A DNA stretch of 64,000 nt, from the NCBI GenBank assembly GCA_013399855.1, contig VXAY01005672.1:321401-385400 (forward strand), given 5' to 3'. This DNA is from Oxyruncus cristatus. Taxonomy: Eukaryota; Chordata; Aves; Passeriformes; Cotingidae. Shown here piece by piece: positions 1-23,762 of this stretch (position 1 is the first letter of the stretch; every line of letters starts with the position of its first letter). A program made the translations under genes and the position numbers. Below the pieces are notes generated by a model, which did not search any database, had not been told where the DNA came from, and saw nothing but the letters and a program-made list of their open reading frames with translations.

Positions 1-395
1 ACTCCTAATTAGCTCTTCTCCATTTAATGAAGTATTATGGTACACATTTTCTGCCATACACACTGCCACATCTGCAAGGTTTTTTGTAGAACCAAGTGAC
101 TGAATCAAGCTTTATTATGTGTCTAATTTAGATTTTATTTGGAAGAATTAAAGTAAGGCTGTATTGCAGTTTAGCTGAAAATCTGTAATTATTGGCTCAG
201 TTTGTTAACCCCCAGTGAGAGGTCAGTATAAATACAGCAAGTAGTTTTTGGTTAGGACAGTCAGTAATTTCAGCTAAAATTCAACAAAAAATTCAGTATT
301 TTGAAGGCTTAAGGAGAACTCCACACAGTTCTTTAACTTTCTTTGTACTAGTCAGGTAACCATTAAAACAGTGATAAATCAGTACATTTTCTTAC
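1..395 (-). other. EFCAB14 intron 5 (partial)
   Basis: This is AT-rich sequence downstream of exon 5, whose donor reads GTAAGA on the minus strand. I see no exon or recognisable repeat here. Confidence 0.7.
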
Positions 396-3300
396 CACAT
401 CATTCTGGAGTATTTCTATGGATTTCTTGTATTCTTCAATAGCTGTCTGTATATTTTCAACATCATGAGCCACACTGGTAAGAGTGCTACCTATGGTCGC
501 TACAGTCTGCAATAAAGCAGAGGACAGAAATCTCAGCCTTCCTCAAACTGCACTGTCCCAAAATTCCAATCTGCTAAACACAAGGTTTTGTTAGTAAAAT
601 TGGAGGCAGGCTGCCACAAAAAGACGCATGTGAGCTTGAAGAATTTAGAGCTTTCTTTGCACTCAAAACTGCAAATCACTTAGGTTGGAAAGGACCTCTT
701 AAGACTGAATCCAGCCGTTACACCAGCCCTGCCAAGTTCACCACTAAGCCACATCTCCAAGTTCCAACCCATGCGCTTTAAATACCTCCAGAGGTGGTGA
801 CTCAATGCAACCTGTTCCAATGTTTGATAACCCTTTTGGTGAAGAAATTTTTCCCATTATTCAATTTAAATCTCCCCTGGCACAGCTTGAGGCCATTTCT
901 TCTTGTCCTATCGCTTCTTACTTGGGAGAAGAGACCCACCCCACCTTGCCACAACCTCCTTTCAGGTGATTTTAGAGAGCAGTAAGCTCCCCTGAGCCGC
1001 CTTTTCTCCAGCTTGAGTCCCCCCAGCTCCCTCAGCTGCTCCTCATCAGACTTGTGCTCCAGACCCTTCACCAGCTTTGTTGCCCTTCTCTGGACACACT
1101 CCAGCACCTCCATGTCCTGCTTGGTAGCGAGAGGCCCAGAACTGGACACAGGATTTGAGATGTGGCCTCACCAGCACTAAGTTCAGTGGGACAATCAGTG
1201 CCCTGGTCCTGCTGGCCACACTACTGCTGATACAACAAGCCTTAAGACTTACTTCTGTTAGGACACAATGAAATTCCAGCATGCCTATAGCAGCAAATAA
1301 GAAGCTTAGGACATAGCTTTGTACTCCTCCCAGAAAAAAAGAAATCCTGGCAGCCCGATCAGCCAAACCACACTTAATTGTTTTGCATATCACTAGCTTG
1401 TTGATTATACATTAATTTTGTAGGGATAGGAAATGAGACATGGAAATCATAATGCCACAAAGCTCACATTAGGCCTTAGCCAAATATAAATGTTTATTGC
1501 TAAATAAACAGACTGCCATGGAAGAGCCAGGCACATATCAACCAGCCATTCTTTTCACCAAAATAAACAGGACAGTTCTTGGTAAAGAATGCTAAGCTAA
1601 GGCACACATTGTATTAACAGAGAGCAATCCATTTTCTTTTCCAATTAAAAAAGCTAAACAAACCAGCTATTTGTAAACAGTTATGAAACTGCAGGCAGGC
1701 ACTTCCACGTGTCTTAAACAACATAAAGATTAGCAACTAGAAGTGATCAGAAAGATCAGCTCCAAGGTAAAGATGTGACAACACAATACAAACAAATGCA
1801 TCTCCAAAGGGGATAAATAAGGCCTTCAGATTTTTTTACCTGCCATGTTTTATCACAGGATCATAGTGATATCTTCATATACATATCAAGTATATGAAGT
1901 CAAATTTTAAGGACCAGGGAAGCAAATATTCCTTGCATGCAAATCAGGTAGCTCCTGCTGTCACTGCTGTCCCCAAGAGCCCAGCTGCACATCAGCAGCA
2001 CAGAACACATTTAGTGATAGCTACATTTACAGTGCTTACCTTCTGAAGTTTCTCTACTGTGAGAGGAAGAGAAATCAGATCAGCAGCAGACTTTATGTTG
2101 TTTTTGAGATGATTTACTGTTGAGGTCAATAGTGATACCTAAAACCAAAAAGGAATACTTAGAATTAGGCAACATAATACTGATTCTGACCTTCCCCAAC
2201 ACTAGTGACCTAAAGTAATACAAAAATATATATGCACACACACAAAACACCTCTCTCACTAGAAGTCCTGCTGAGGCTGCGTTAAAATATTCTGCTTCTT
2301 GCAAAAGAGAAAGTTTTTATTTAATTTTTTTTAAAGCTGAATGAAATCCATAGAAGCCCCTTCTTTCCAATAAGGTACCCACTGCCAATTTGACATTCAT
2401 CCTCTTAGAGAGAGGCTGTTGCCCAAGAAAGACTTAAAGATTGTGCAAGAAATCCTTACATGGAGGAAATGGTCATCCACTTTTGTATTTAGCAACCAAA
2501 CCTGCCTGGCAGAACCAAGTGAAGTCACGCAACTTCTCTAGTCGAGTGACGGGCAAAGAAGTTGCACAGATCACCCAAACCTTCTGCTGCAGAAGGGGAA
2601 CAGTGACAACCTAAGCACAGCAGGTTATTCAACTCATCTTCATGATTACTTATTCATTCCAATCTAGAGGTTGTCAAATAAATTAAAAACTGCATGCTAG
2701 TCACTCATCGCTAATGCTCTCACTTCAAGATCAATTTGTAGCAATCAGTAGTCCAAATGAAGAGAAATGATTTCTCCTCACATATGACAACACAGAGGTG
2801 AAGTGGATAAAATCCACTTTCTTCTGGTTAAAAAAAAAAAAAGGATGTTTTGCAAGCTGAGGAAATGAGAAAGATTTTAATTTTGCATTAGGTCAATGCA
2901 GATCAGCTGGCATGCAGACTCTAGTTCCACAGCTGTAAATATTGTCTGAGATTATTCCCAGCATCACATCCCAACAATTCACGGAAAAAAACCCAGTAAT
3001 AAATTTTGAACCCCAGAAGATCTGGCTCAGACTGTAACCAGACCCTGAAGTAACTTGAGGGCCTGCAAGAACCACATGCAAGTATCTTTAGCATCCAGGT
3101 GCAGATAAGAGCATTTTAAAAGCCCCATGAAGCACCCAAATAACTGTGGATAAAGCAGGCTGTCAGATGCCAAAGAAAGCAAATCAAGTTTTCAGATACA
3201 CTTATGCACCCCAGTAAGCAATGAACCACCACACAGGCCTGGAGGAAAACCAGTCTGAGCAGGCACCTCAGTACTCCTAAAAATGAAACCCAGAGCACCT

Positions 3301-6300
3301 GTGTCAAGGAGGGTTCCCCACACACACACCTCCTGACACCATTCACTGTGAGCAGCTCTGAACTTCTACCCTCTGGGGCAAAAATTTCATTAAGAGCCTT
3401 GCTGGATGGTTCATTTGAAGGGTGAGTTAATAGAGCAGCTCTATTAAGGTAACAGCTCTCTGGTAAGTGGCTTAGTTCTAGCAGTGTCAACAGTGCCAAG
3501 ATTGACACCAGCTCAGAGTCTCAGTGTGTGTTGGCAGATTTTATATTCACCAGTTCTTCGCTTGCAGCAACAGGAGCTTGCACTGAGCCAGGTAACTCTT
3601 ACAAAACACTCTCAGAAATTTGAAATGTCAAGTCTCTCATCATAAACATCACAACTATTTGGCAGGAAAATTAAGAACTGCACAGTTCTGAGGTTCTTTT
3701 AAATTCTGCCTTGAGTCTTTGCACCAGTTATGCAATTTCTCCTCTTTGTGATCAGTCTCCAGCCCAGCTGGATGCTCAAGCTGTTTTTTGCTTGTTTAAC
3801 AATGAGATTCACACTCTATTTTAACTTTAAAAACAGAAGTTTAGCATAAGGTCAGAGCAATCTGTAGATAAAACCTCAGCACTGCACTTAAAATTAATTT
3901 CTGGGGGAAAAAAAATGGAATGGTATATTTTATTATTTTCTAAAAGCAAGCACTGATCCCTCTCACCTGTTTACTGATCTCTGTGATATTTATCCAAATT
4001 TTATTCAGCCCCAGTTCTCCGGTCTCAATTTGTTCTAGCTGCTTTTGGTTCTGCACCAGATCTTCATTCAGTTTAGGAATTTCTTGGAATGATGTCTTTT
4101 GATTAGATTCCACTAAAAAAAAAAAGAAAAAATAATTAAATATGTTTAAAAAACAAAACAAAATGTCTGGGTAAACAGTGTTGAAAGGCAGAAAACAAAT
4201 TACAAACAGCAACATCTTACAGCACTAAAAGACGGTAATAAGTGTCTATATATGGGTTTATTGCCAATTCAGGATTCAGTGACGTTCCGAGTGACAGCTC
4301 TTTTTTGTTTTAAGAGTACCAGTATCTGCAGAGAGAACCCAGAGAGACTGTACTAAATTTAACACTTTGCACAGTACTGTCATTCTGGCAGCACTCAGCG
4401 GGTCTTTATTTAGTGCAGTTATTTTGTATTACCTTCACAGGGCAGCATGAAATAGTAATGGGCCTGTGAACAAGAACTGCCCACAGTCCCGGAGCAAAGG
4501 GGGCAGGTGAAATGAACCTCAGTGCCCTTTCCAAGCCTGCAAAGGGGCTGCTGCTCATGAAGTAGATTCCAAAGAGATTAAAGTGATTACAGTTGCTCCG
4601 TCTGACAGAAAGACAACTGAAAAAATAAGGTATAATTTTACACACTAATACCTGTTGGTAAACAAATCAGTAAACAAGGTCCTTGGAAATAAAGTCAGTT
4701 ATTACTGCAGTTAATACTAGAAGAGGGGAGAAACGTGCAGCTCAAAGCAGTCCAAGTGAGCCTCAGAAATGCAGCCCTTCCAGATCTGCAGTGACTAAGC
4801 TGTTTAGCTGTAAGCACTATTAGGCAACCCCTAATCCCCAGGTCGGAGAAACAAACAAGCAAAGGTTTTGAGGAGGAGATGAGAGTTCCCCAAAATCCAC
4901 ACCTCCACCCTGTAAGGCAGCACTGGAGGGCTCCACAACGAACTGCCACCGTTCAGACCAGCCTGCCAGGAACAGTGGGACCTATGTGGTATGTGGCCAG
5001 CAGCTCCCAGAACAAATTTCCATCTGGGATCCATCCAGTCAAAAGGGGAAGCCTGTGGAGTGGATGCCCAAACACACACAACTGGAAAGCTGTGCACCTT
5101 TAGAAAACCACTTCATTCCTCTTGAAGCAAGTTCTAAAAGTACTTTCTAGGTTCAGAGTAATCTGACCACCAAAGATCAAATAACACTTTCAGTTAAATA
5201 AAACCTTGAAAAGTGTATTTTAGCCAAAACAGACTGAGAGCTAATTGTGCATTTGACACAAGCAGTTCACACTGAACTTGATATTTCAGAGGCTCTTGTA
5301 GACAAATTATTTTCTGTTTAGTTACTCTAACTGTGTACAGTGAGACTCCACAGTTTTTTGCAGTGCTAGGAAGATTAAGTACCACATGTTCTTAGCATCA
5401 TTACTAACAACCAAAGGGAAACACCACATGACTTCCTCCTATTCCAAACACACTAGATGCAAGGATGTCTTGTTTTTAAAAAGCACTCATAGCGTACTCA
5501 GTTTGTGCAAAGGATGGCAGAACATAACAAATAACACCACAGGAATCCGCTCTTATGGGGAGGAAAAAAAACCTGGATGAACATTCAGAAGAGGAACGTT
5601 CCTTTTCCAAACTTGCTGTAGGACACCTGGATCACATGCCTTTGTTTCTGTTCACCCACACATCATACCAATGCACAGTGCTGCCTTTTGGAACCAGGTT
5701 GTTCTTGCTGTCTGCTTTTTTGTTGTTGCTTTTAAATGCTGTGCCTCATTATGAGGCTCCCATCCAACTTCTAGGCATGCTATTACAGAGCCAAGGAAAT
5801 CTGACATGTTTATCACCAGACATAGCATTAAATGCACAGCTTTTCTGTCAGAGCTATTAAGAAGAAAACAAGCCCATCTGTAACTGCCAGACAATCTGCT
5901 CAGAGGGAACAGCTGCTTTAACAAAGGGTTCTCTGTAAAACAGGAATGATGAAACTCAGCTACACCAAAGCCAACAAATGTTGTCCTCGTGAAAAACTTT
6001 TACTGCCAGCACACCCTTAAAGCAGAGCAGTCCATGAAGAGCTGGCTGACCCAGAACACAAAACAGCTACTGCAGAGCTGCTGGGTACACTCACGGCCAC
6101 AAAGCAGCACTTGGAGCTGAGGGTATCCTCGTAACTGGTGCACAGGAATTACAGATAACTTTCAGAGTTCAGTATCAGTTAACATAAAAGCATATCTGTC
6201 ATCAGTTCTTTCTCTCACACCCAGCCAGCCTGTTCCACCTTGGCAGACAATTCCCCACCTCACAGCAGTTATACACCTGAACAGAAACACCTAAACACCA

Positions 6301-8654
6301 ACAGCAAAAAATTTCTGCACACAGTTCCTCAACATCTCTTTTACCACAAGCAAAACAAGCCCTTTCCTTACCTCCAGCCCTAGCAGCCACCTAATTTTGG
6401 AACTGATTTCACCAGCCTTATTTTTAAGATCATCCTCGTGTCCTGGGCACTTAAACTCTGAGATGAAGACCAAAGCTATGGCACAAAACTCGCAGTAACA
6501 GTGGTGCTTCTCAGGGAAAACGCAGCTATCCAGATTTCCTGAAGCAGCCAGAGACTATGTGAATGCTTAAGCTTCACTCTCTTCTGCTCCATTCTCACAG
6601 CTCCTTAGTTTATCCTTGCCTTTTTCGATATATATATGATTTTAAACAGCACTAAAATAAGGCACCAAAACATATCTTATGCCCAGGGGTGAGGTACAGA
6701 GAACCAAGAGCACACCTTACGTGCCAATCTCACCATTTGTTATGCCTCAGCACTACAGAAGTTAATTCTATTGAAATCTTACATGGACAGGGATAACTTG
6801 AGACCTAAAAGACAAACGCTTCACATTAACTCCATACTTCAAAGTACTAAACATGATGTAACTCCACACCATACGCAACCTGATGTAAAAGTTGTACAAG
6901 AACAGGTCAATGCAAGCAAGATAAAGATTCAGAGGATACAGAGAGAAAACACAGTATCGAAGCAACATTCAAATTGCAGTAACACCATAGCAAGCACCAG
7001 AGGATTTTAAAAATGTTCAAGACAAGAAGATTGTTTTCCTTAATTTTCTTTTTTTTTTTTTTTTTCATAATTTCCTAGATAGCTTTGACAGGGCTGCTCA
7101 GAATTTTTTTAATAGGGTCTTTGTTTGGAAGAAAGCACCCCTAAGTCCAAAGTCAGGAATTTTAGAAATGTATGTACAAACAACTACAGGCCCACCTAGT
7201 CCAGTGTCCCCGCTCCTCAGAGCAGGCAAGAATATACAACATTCACCTCAGATTTTCCAAGCCTTCAAGTGTTCCTGGCTCAGAGGACTCTTCTGTTCAG
7301 AGGTAGATTGATTACTCAGTACTTTCAGACTTTGACTGAGCAACTAAAGCTCTTCACACTGCCCGAAGAAAATGTGAAATAGTAGTTACATTTATACTTA
7401 CTAGTTCGAAACTTCTCCTTTATTGCATCCAGATCCTCCTTGAGAGCCACCTGCATCCAGACTAAGCCAACACACGCGACCACACAAGCGGCAAGAATGA
7501 CAAACGCACATAATGGGTAACAGAACTTGCAGCATCGTAGGTAATCTCCCCTGCATGAAACAAAGTAACAGGCTGTGACTATGCAACAGTACCTATAGAA
7601 GTTTTATTTTAAATGCTGTTCTAGCAAAGTAAGGGACGGAGTTGTAATAGCACACATTTGGGCTGACAAGAGCTAAACAAGAGCATTTCCAGGAACAAAT
7701 AAGGCTATAAAGTGAGGTCAGGATGGTTACTCTCTGTTCAGTTTATCCTCAAGAGGCACATCTAGCGTATATAAAAGCAGCTGTCAGGTTTCCCTTACTA
7801 AAATTTTCCGCTCTGCTCACATAAACTTATGCTAGGCACATCTGCTTGACAGCTTGGAAAACATGCTTCAAGACAGGGTATTAGCATAATGTTACGACAA
7901 GTACTTCTAGAGCGTTCCAAATTGCGAAAGCCCAAGTTGCTCTGTGACATGCCCGCTTTCAGGTGTTCTTAGGGGCCCATTATTAATGCAGTCACTTAAC
8001 CGAGAAGCTTATTTATTGGCAAAAGCACATCACGTCTGCAAGAAAACCAGCACTGCGCCAGCTCGCAGGACTGTGCCACACGTGCTGAACACGCACGGGG
8101 AACTGGGATCAACAATATCACCACCTGATACCGAGCTCCTCTAAGGACTCGACAGAAAATAGGAAAAAAGCCAGAGGATAGTTCAGTGGAAGGTGTCCCT
8201 GCCCATGGCAGGAGGTTGGAACTGGATCATCTTTAAGGCCCCTTCCAACCCAGGCCATTCTGTGATTCGATGACACTTCTATCTCCCAGCCAGGCGACCT
8301 GTCGGGCCGGACACACTCAGTGCGGCTCCCCCGGTGTTCCCTGGCAGTGCCCAGCCTCGCACACACCCCCATTACCCCCAGCTGCGAAACCGACCCGCTG
8401 AGGGCATCGCTGCCTCTCCAGCTCCGCCCGGAGCAGGACCGGGCCGGGCCGGGGACCCCGCGCCGCTCCGGGACTCACTTTCCGCAGCGGCCCCGCGCCC
8501 CCGCGAACTCGTCCTCCTCGGAGCTGGACTCGGAGTCGGAGGCGGGCGGCTCGGTGCGCAGCAGCCGGTGTCCCGAGCCCTTCTTGGCGGGCTTCTTCCT
8601 GCGGCCGTCGGCGGCCAGGCCGATGAGGGCGTTCAGCTCCTTCCGCTTCTTCAT
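396..8654 (-). CDS. EFCAB14: EFCAB14, N-terminal part (exons 1-5; gene continues off the left edge)
   Basis: The coding exons, in transcript order, are 8479-8654, 7402-7550, 3967-4112, 2040-2138 and 396-506. All have GT/AG ends and their phases join into 227 residues. I chose the start at 8654 because the peptide begins [14 protein letters not shown], as in mammalian EFCAB14 (KIAA0494). Exon 1 gives a basic stretch and then an acidic serine cluster ([12 protein letters not shown], about residues 39-50). Exon 2 gives a Cys-rich motif ([13 protein letters not shown]) running into one hydrophobic membrane segment, about residues 70-90. Exons 3-5 are polar, heptad-like and probably coiled-coil ([29 protein letters not shown]). 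The EF-hand part expected at the C-terminus lies beyond position 1. The frame stays open upstream of the chosen start into an N gap, so the 5' end is incomplete. Its molecular role is poorly known; single-pass membrane topology is my inference. Confidence 0.95.
507..2039 (-). other. EFCAB14 intron 4, carrying a CR1 fragment
   Basis: The intron lies between the exon 4 donor and the exon 5 acceptor. Apart from the CR1 copy at about 678-1236 it is unremarkable AT-rich sequence. Confidence 0.75.
678..1236 (-). mobile_element. CR1 LINE fragment, 3' end, antisense to the + strand
   Basis: On the minus strand it encodes decayed pieces of the CR1 ORF2 C-terminus: [41 protein letters not shown] and [14 protein letters not shown]. 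These are hallmark CR1 residues. The 3'-UTR part begins at about 678, where the plus strand reads ggttggaaaggacctct. The copy lacks the 5' portion, as is usual for CR1 copies. It has the same transcriptional orientation as EFCAB14 and lies in its intron 4. Confidence 0.9.
2139..3966 (-). other. EFCAB14 intron 3
   Basis: Noncoding sequence with short A runs, one at about 2829-2842. I recognise no exon, RNA gene or mobile element. Confidence 0.65.
4113..7401 (-). other. EFCAB14 intron 2
   Basis: A 3.3 kb intron. It contains a T run at about 7049-7067 and short open frames with no recognisable homology. I see nothing else supportable. Confidence 0.65.
7551..8478 (-). other. EFCAB14 intron 1
   Basis: A short first intron with a GTGAGT donor on the minus strand (8473-8478). 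It contains one small CR1 3' fragment at 8181-8273 and becomes CpG-rich towards exon 1. Confidence 0.7.
8181..8273 (+). mobile_element. CR1 LINE 3'-end fragment
   Basis: The sequence reads as the CR1 3' UTR in sense orientation: 'tccctgcccatggcaggaggttggaactggatcatcttt', then 'ccttccaaccc' and 'attctgtgattcgatga'. The last part is a degenerate form of the CR1 terminal ATTCTATGAT repeat. It is a short, severely 5'-truncated copy inside EFCAB14 intron 1, opposite to that gene's direction. Confidence 0.88.
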
Positions 8655-8727
8655 CCTCTTGTGGGGCGGCGGCGCGGCCGGTGGCTGGCTCCCGCCTCCC
8701 TCCTCCTTCTCCCCCTCCGCCGCCGCC

Positions 8728-9103
8728 NNNNNNNNNNNNNNNNNNNNNNNNNNNNNNNNNNNNNNNNNNNNNNNNNNNNNNNNNNNNNNNNNNNNNNNNN
8801 NNNNNNNNNNNNNNNNNNNNNNNNNNNNNNNNNNNNNNNNNNNNNNNNNNNNNNNNNNNNNNNNNNNNNNNNNNNNNNNNNNNNNNNNNNNNNNNNNNNN
8901 NNNNNNNNNNNNNNNNNNNNNNNNNNNNNNNNNNNNNNNNNNNNNNNNNNNNNNNNNNNNNNNNNNNNNNNNNNNNNNNNNNNNNNNNNNNNNNNNNNNN
9001 NNNNNNNNNNNNNNNNNNNNNNNNNNNNNNNNNNNNNNNNNNNNNNNNNNNNNNNNNNNNNNNNNNNNNNNNNNNNNNNNNNNNNNNNNNNNNNNNNNNN
9101 NNN
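8728..9103. other. Assembly gap (376 N)
   Basis: A run of N directly upstream of EFCAB14 exon 1. It hides the EFCAB14 5' UTR and probably its transcription start. The flanks are very GC-rich (ccgccgccgcc on the left), a usual cause of such gaps. Confidence 0.99.
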
Positions 9104-9515
9104 CGTGCCAAAGCCGTGCCAGAGCTGCCACGGTGCCTCGGCTTACACAAGGCATCGCCAGACCGCCCCGGCGGCGGATTCACTGCTCTCCCTGCGGGGG
9201 AGATGCTGTCCCGCTGGGCTCTGGGATGCGGCTCCAAGGTGCCAGCAGCGGGGAGTAAGGGAGAGAGGGAGGGAAGGAAGGAGGGCGGGAGCTGTCAGCC
9301 GAGGTGCGGGATGGGAATGGATGGAGGTAAAGGTGGAACCTTGTGAGGCAGGAAGATGTGATGAAGACCTCATGGGGAGAAATCCCAGGGTATGGTCTTT
9401 TGCTCTCTCCTCAGCCCGCAGTCCCGGCCAGGAGCGAGCCGGTGCCAGCGGCGAGGCATCGGGGGGGCAGCGGCTCCCAGCCGATGTGGCGGCGTTCCCG
9501 CGGGATGCTCCTTTT

Positions 9516-9540
9516 GCCTTGCCTTGCCTTGCCTTGCCTT
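9516..9540 (+). repeat. (GCCTT)5 pentanucleotide microsatellite
   Basis: Five perfect tandem GCCTT units, about 130 bases upstream of the CYP4B copy 1 start codon and therefore in its putative promoter or 5' UTR. Confidence 0.95.
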
Positions 9541-9670
9541 CCCTCCCAACAAGCGCTGCCGTGATTTGGCAGCCGCTCGGACTCTGGACCTGCCCCTCCG
9601 CCCCGCATTGGCTGATGCCGCCGGGGCCGTGGGGACACGGCAGGCAGCGGCGGCGGCTCTCAGCGCGGCG

Positions 9671-21015
<11,345 letters not shown>

Positions 21016-21563
21016 CGCTGGAAAACATCCTGCCTTCACTAGAGGGAGGGACCAAGCAGATGATGGGACAATGTTTCTCTGGGGCAAAAGTGCAGGGCAG
21101 GATTTGGGGATGAGGATTCCTGATTTCTGTGCTTCTTCCACCAGCTGAAAGCCCTTTCCAGGCTGGGCCAAGGTAGCCGGGATGACACTGCACAGACCCA
21201 CTGCCATCTGCTCCAGAGCACTGATCTCGGAGCAGCCAGGCATGGCCATGTTGTCTGTCCCCTTGCCCTGCCATAAGGGCTGGCCTGGCCTGGGAACATC
21301 TGCAGGTCCCACCAGCTTCCTTCTTAACAAATCCTGCCTTTACAGTCGTGTCCTGCCCAAATCTGTGACCATTTCCAGCCCTGCTGCGTCATCAGCACCT
21401 TCCTCAGTGCCTAGAGGTCAGCCCTCCTCTCCTGCAGCAGGGACAGCCCGTGGCAGACCTCTGTCTCACTTCTCACACTCAGTGTGTCTCTGTTTTGCTG
21501 AAAGCACTGATTTGGGCTCTGAAATTCTGCCCAAACTGCAAAATACTCTGTAATTTTTGTCTT

Positions 21564-21569
21564 AATAAA
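21564..21569 (+). terminator. Polyadenylation signal AATAAA of CYP4B copy 1
   Basis: The first canonical AATAAA on this strand after the stop codon, giving a 3' UTR of about 0.57 kb. A T/G-rich stretch (gtgttgttta) follows about 30 bases downstream. Confidence 0.65.
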
Positions 21570-23577
21570 CCAGTAATTTTTCCTGCAACAGCAGCTGTGT
21601 TGTTTATACTGCTGATGCTTGCCTGCTTCATCACAAATGCAATGTAAAATGCCTTTAGAAATGGGAAATAGAGAGAAAGCTCATGACTAGCAAGAAACCA
21701 CCCTGGAGGTGCCCAGACAGGCCAGGCAACTGCCTGTGGGACTCTAGTCACAGCCAACACAGCATCTCCTTCCATGGGCAACTCCTTAACAGGAGTCCCA
21801 TAAGCAATCTTCAGTTAAAGTTCAGATAGTTAGAAAGGGGTTTCCTCGCCCCCCCTTTTTTACTATTTTTTTATTTTCCTCAGCTGATAAAGTTAGGAGA
21901 GTTTCATGCTTGAAGTAGACTGAAGGACACCAGAGAGCTGTCTTCTACCTCTGCAGGAGTCACTGCTGGGCTAGAATATCTCACATAAAGCTGTAGAATC
22001 CCAAACGCTGCTGTTGCAATTTCCATCCCAGTGATGTCAGCTGTGGTTCCAGCACTGTGAGCTGGCTGCTGTGCAGTAAGACATCAGCTGAGTTCACACA
22101 GCTCTCATCTGCAGATGCCGGCTTTGCAGGGATGTGCTGGGCCAACTCAGGAGAACACCTGCAGGCTCCAGCTGCCTGTTCCCTCTTCAGATGCGAGGTG
22201 CAGCTCTTGAGTGGAAATCAGAATTATCCTTGCAATGGAGAGAGACAGAGTATGCTTATTAAAATGTAAAACGTTATGAAACTGTGAGACACCACGAGCT
22301 CTTTGGAGGGCCATACCAGGATACAAAATTATCTTGATAAATTGAAAAACTGCTGCAGTAAATGGGATATGAGTCCATAAGCACAAGAGCAGGCACAGGC
22401 ATTGCACAAAACCAAGAGAGGAAATGACTGAAAGGCAGCAATCTCTCCAAAGGGTATTCTGTAGATATAGAGGCTGAAAAGGTAATATGAATCAATAATA
22501 TCCTGCTGTTGCAATCAAAGCAAACATCGTACTTGGATACATAAACGCAAATATTTCTCAAAAATTTTTCACTTGCATCTCTTTCACTCGATGAAATGAG
22601 ACAGTGTCCTTCAACCCTCTTTGGAGATTTAAGTATAAAGGCAACAGCGTTTACTCCAAGATTATATAATCTGAAGTGCAAAATGAGAAAAATTTTAATC
22701 AAAATAACTGAAGTCCCTGGAAGCAAATTACACAAATCTCCATATTGGATGCAATTTTCTTTGAAAGGTAAGATTTGAAAAAAAATACCATCTAAAGAGG
22801 AGTGGACCTTGGCATTCAAATGGGAGATATTAAAAGCAAGAACATCTAATGAGCAAGAGCAAAGGCTAAAATCGTGGTGTACCCACTGAAAGGGTGCAGG
22901 TTAAAGGGGATCAGATTAAGGGTACTTGGCATAACAGTCCTCATGTAGATAAGTGGTAGCTGCCAAATAGAATTTAGGTAGATACAGATTACATAACATA
23001 GAGCGCTCCCTAAGGCTTCTGACATTGCTTACCTGGGGAATCTGCATTTTCAGAGGTTTTATGAGCTGGTCACTGTTCTTATTGCAAAATCCAAATGCCC
23101 AAAGAAGGCAATTGGTGTGGTGTAAGACTCAGAGAGGGTACCTCTGGTCTGGTTTTTGGGTGTAGACTGAATCAGGGGTACAGCAAAAGCTGCACTACTG
23201 CTTTCCCAGCTGGATCATCCAACACCTTAATGTTCCTGGCACTGGGATGGAAAAGCCTGACTTCTCCCATCTTCACCCTGTTCAGTCATTGCCCCCCTCG
23301 TGAGTTTTAGGATTCACTAAAAATCTGCCTCTTCATATCTGAAGAGGAAAAGGAAAGATGCTCTGCAGCATTCTCATCGCCCTCTCTGTGTTGTGCTTGT
23401 GGCTTCTTCTCAGGAGAAGGGAGCAGAGCCTTGGTTCCCTCTGCAGCCACGTACCCAAACCCGACATAAAATCTGCTCACAAAGCTCTCCTTGGTGCTAA
23501 CACCCTCCAAGGCACACTCTTCTAAATAACAACACACATGACAGCCCAGCTCCCAGTTTTCCCGAGCCGTGTGGGCC

Positions 23578-23762
23578 AGCACTGCATGGCAGGCCAGCTC
23601 TGCATGGCAGGCCAGCCAGCCTGCATCTCACACCCTGCAGCCCACATCCCGTATCCTGCATCCTGCATCATCCCACAGCTTGCATCCCACACCCCATATC
23701 TCATATCCTGCATCCTGCGTTCCGCATCCTGTGTCATCTCACGTCCTGCATCGCACATCTTC
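23578..23762. repeat. Degenerate tandem repeat rich in GCATCCTGCATC/GCATCCCACA
   Basis: About 185 bases of imperfect short units built on gcatccc, gcatcctg and catggcaggccag. At least ten loosely matching units occur, such as 'tgcatcctgcatc' and 'tgcatcccacacc'. Confidence 0.75.

Noticed and set aside
22274..22819. 181-codon minus-strand open frame between the P450 genes
   Set aside because: The peptide is hydrophobic and AT-codon driven with no known motif and no exon signals. Not supportable as a gene.
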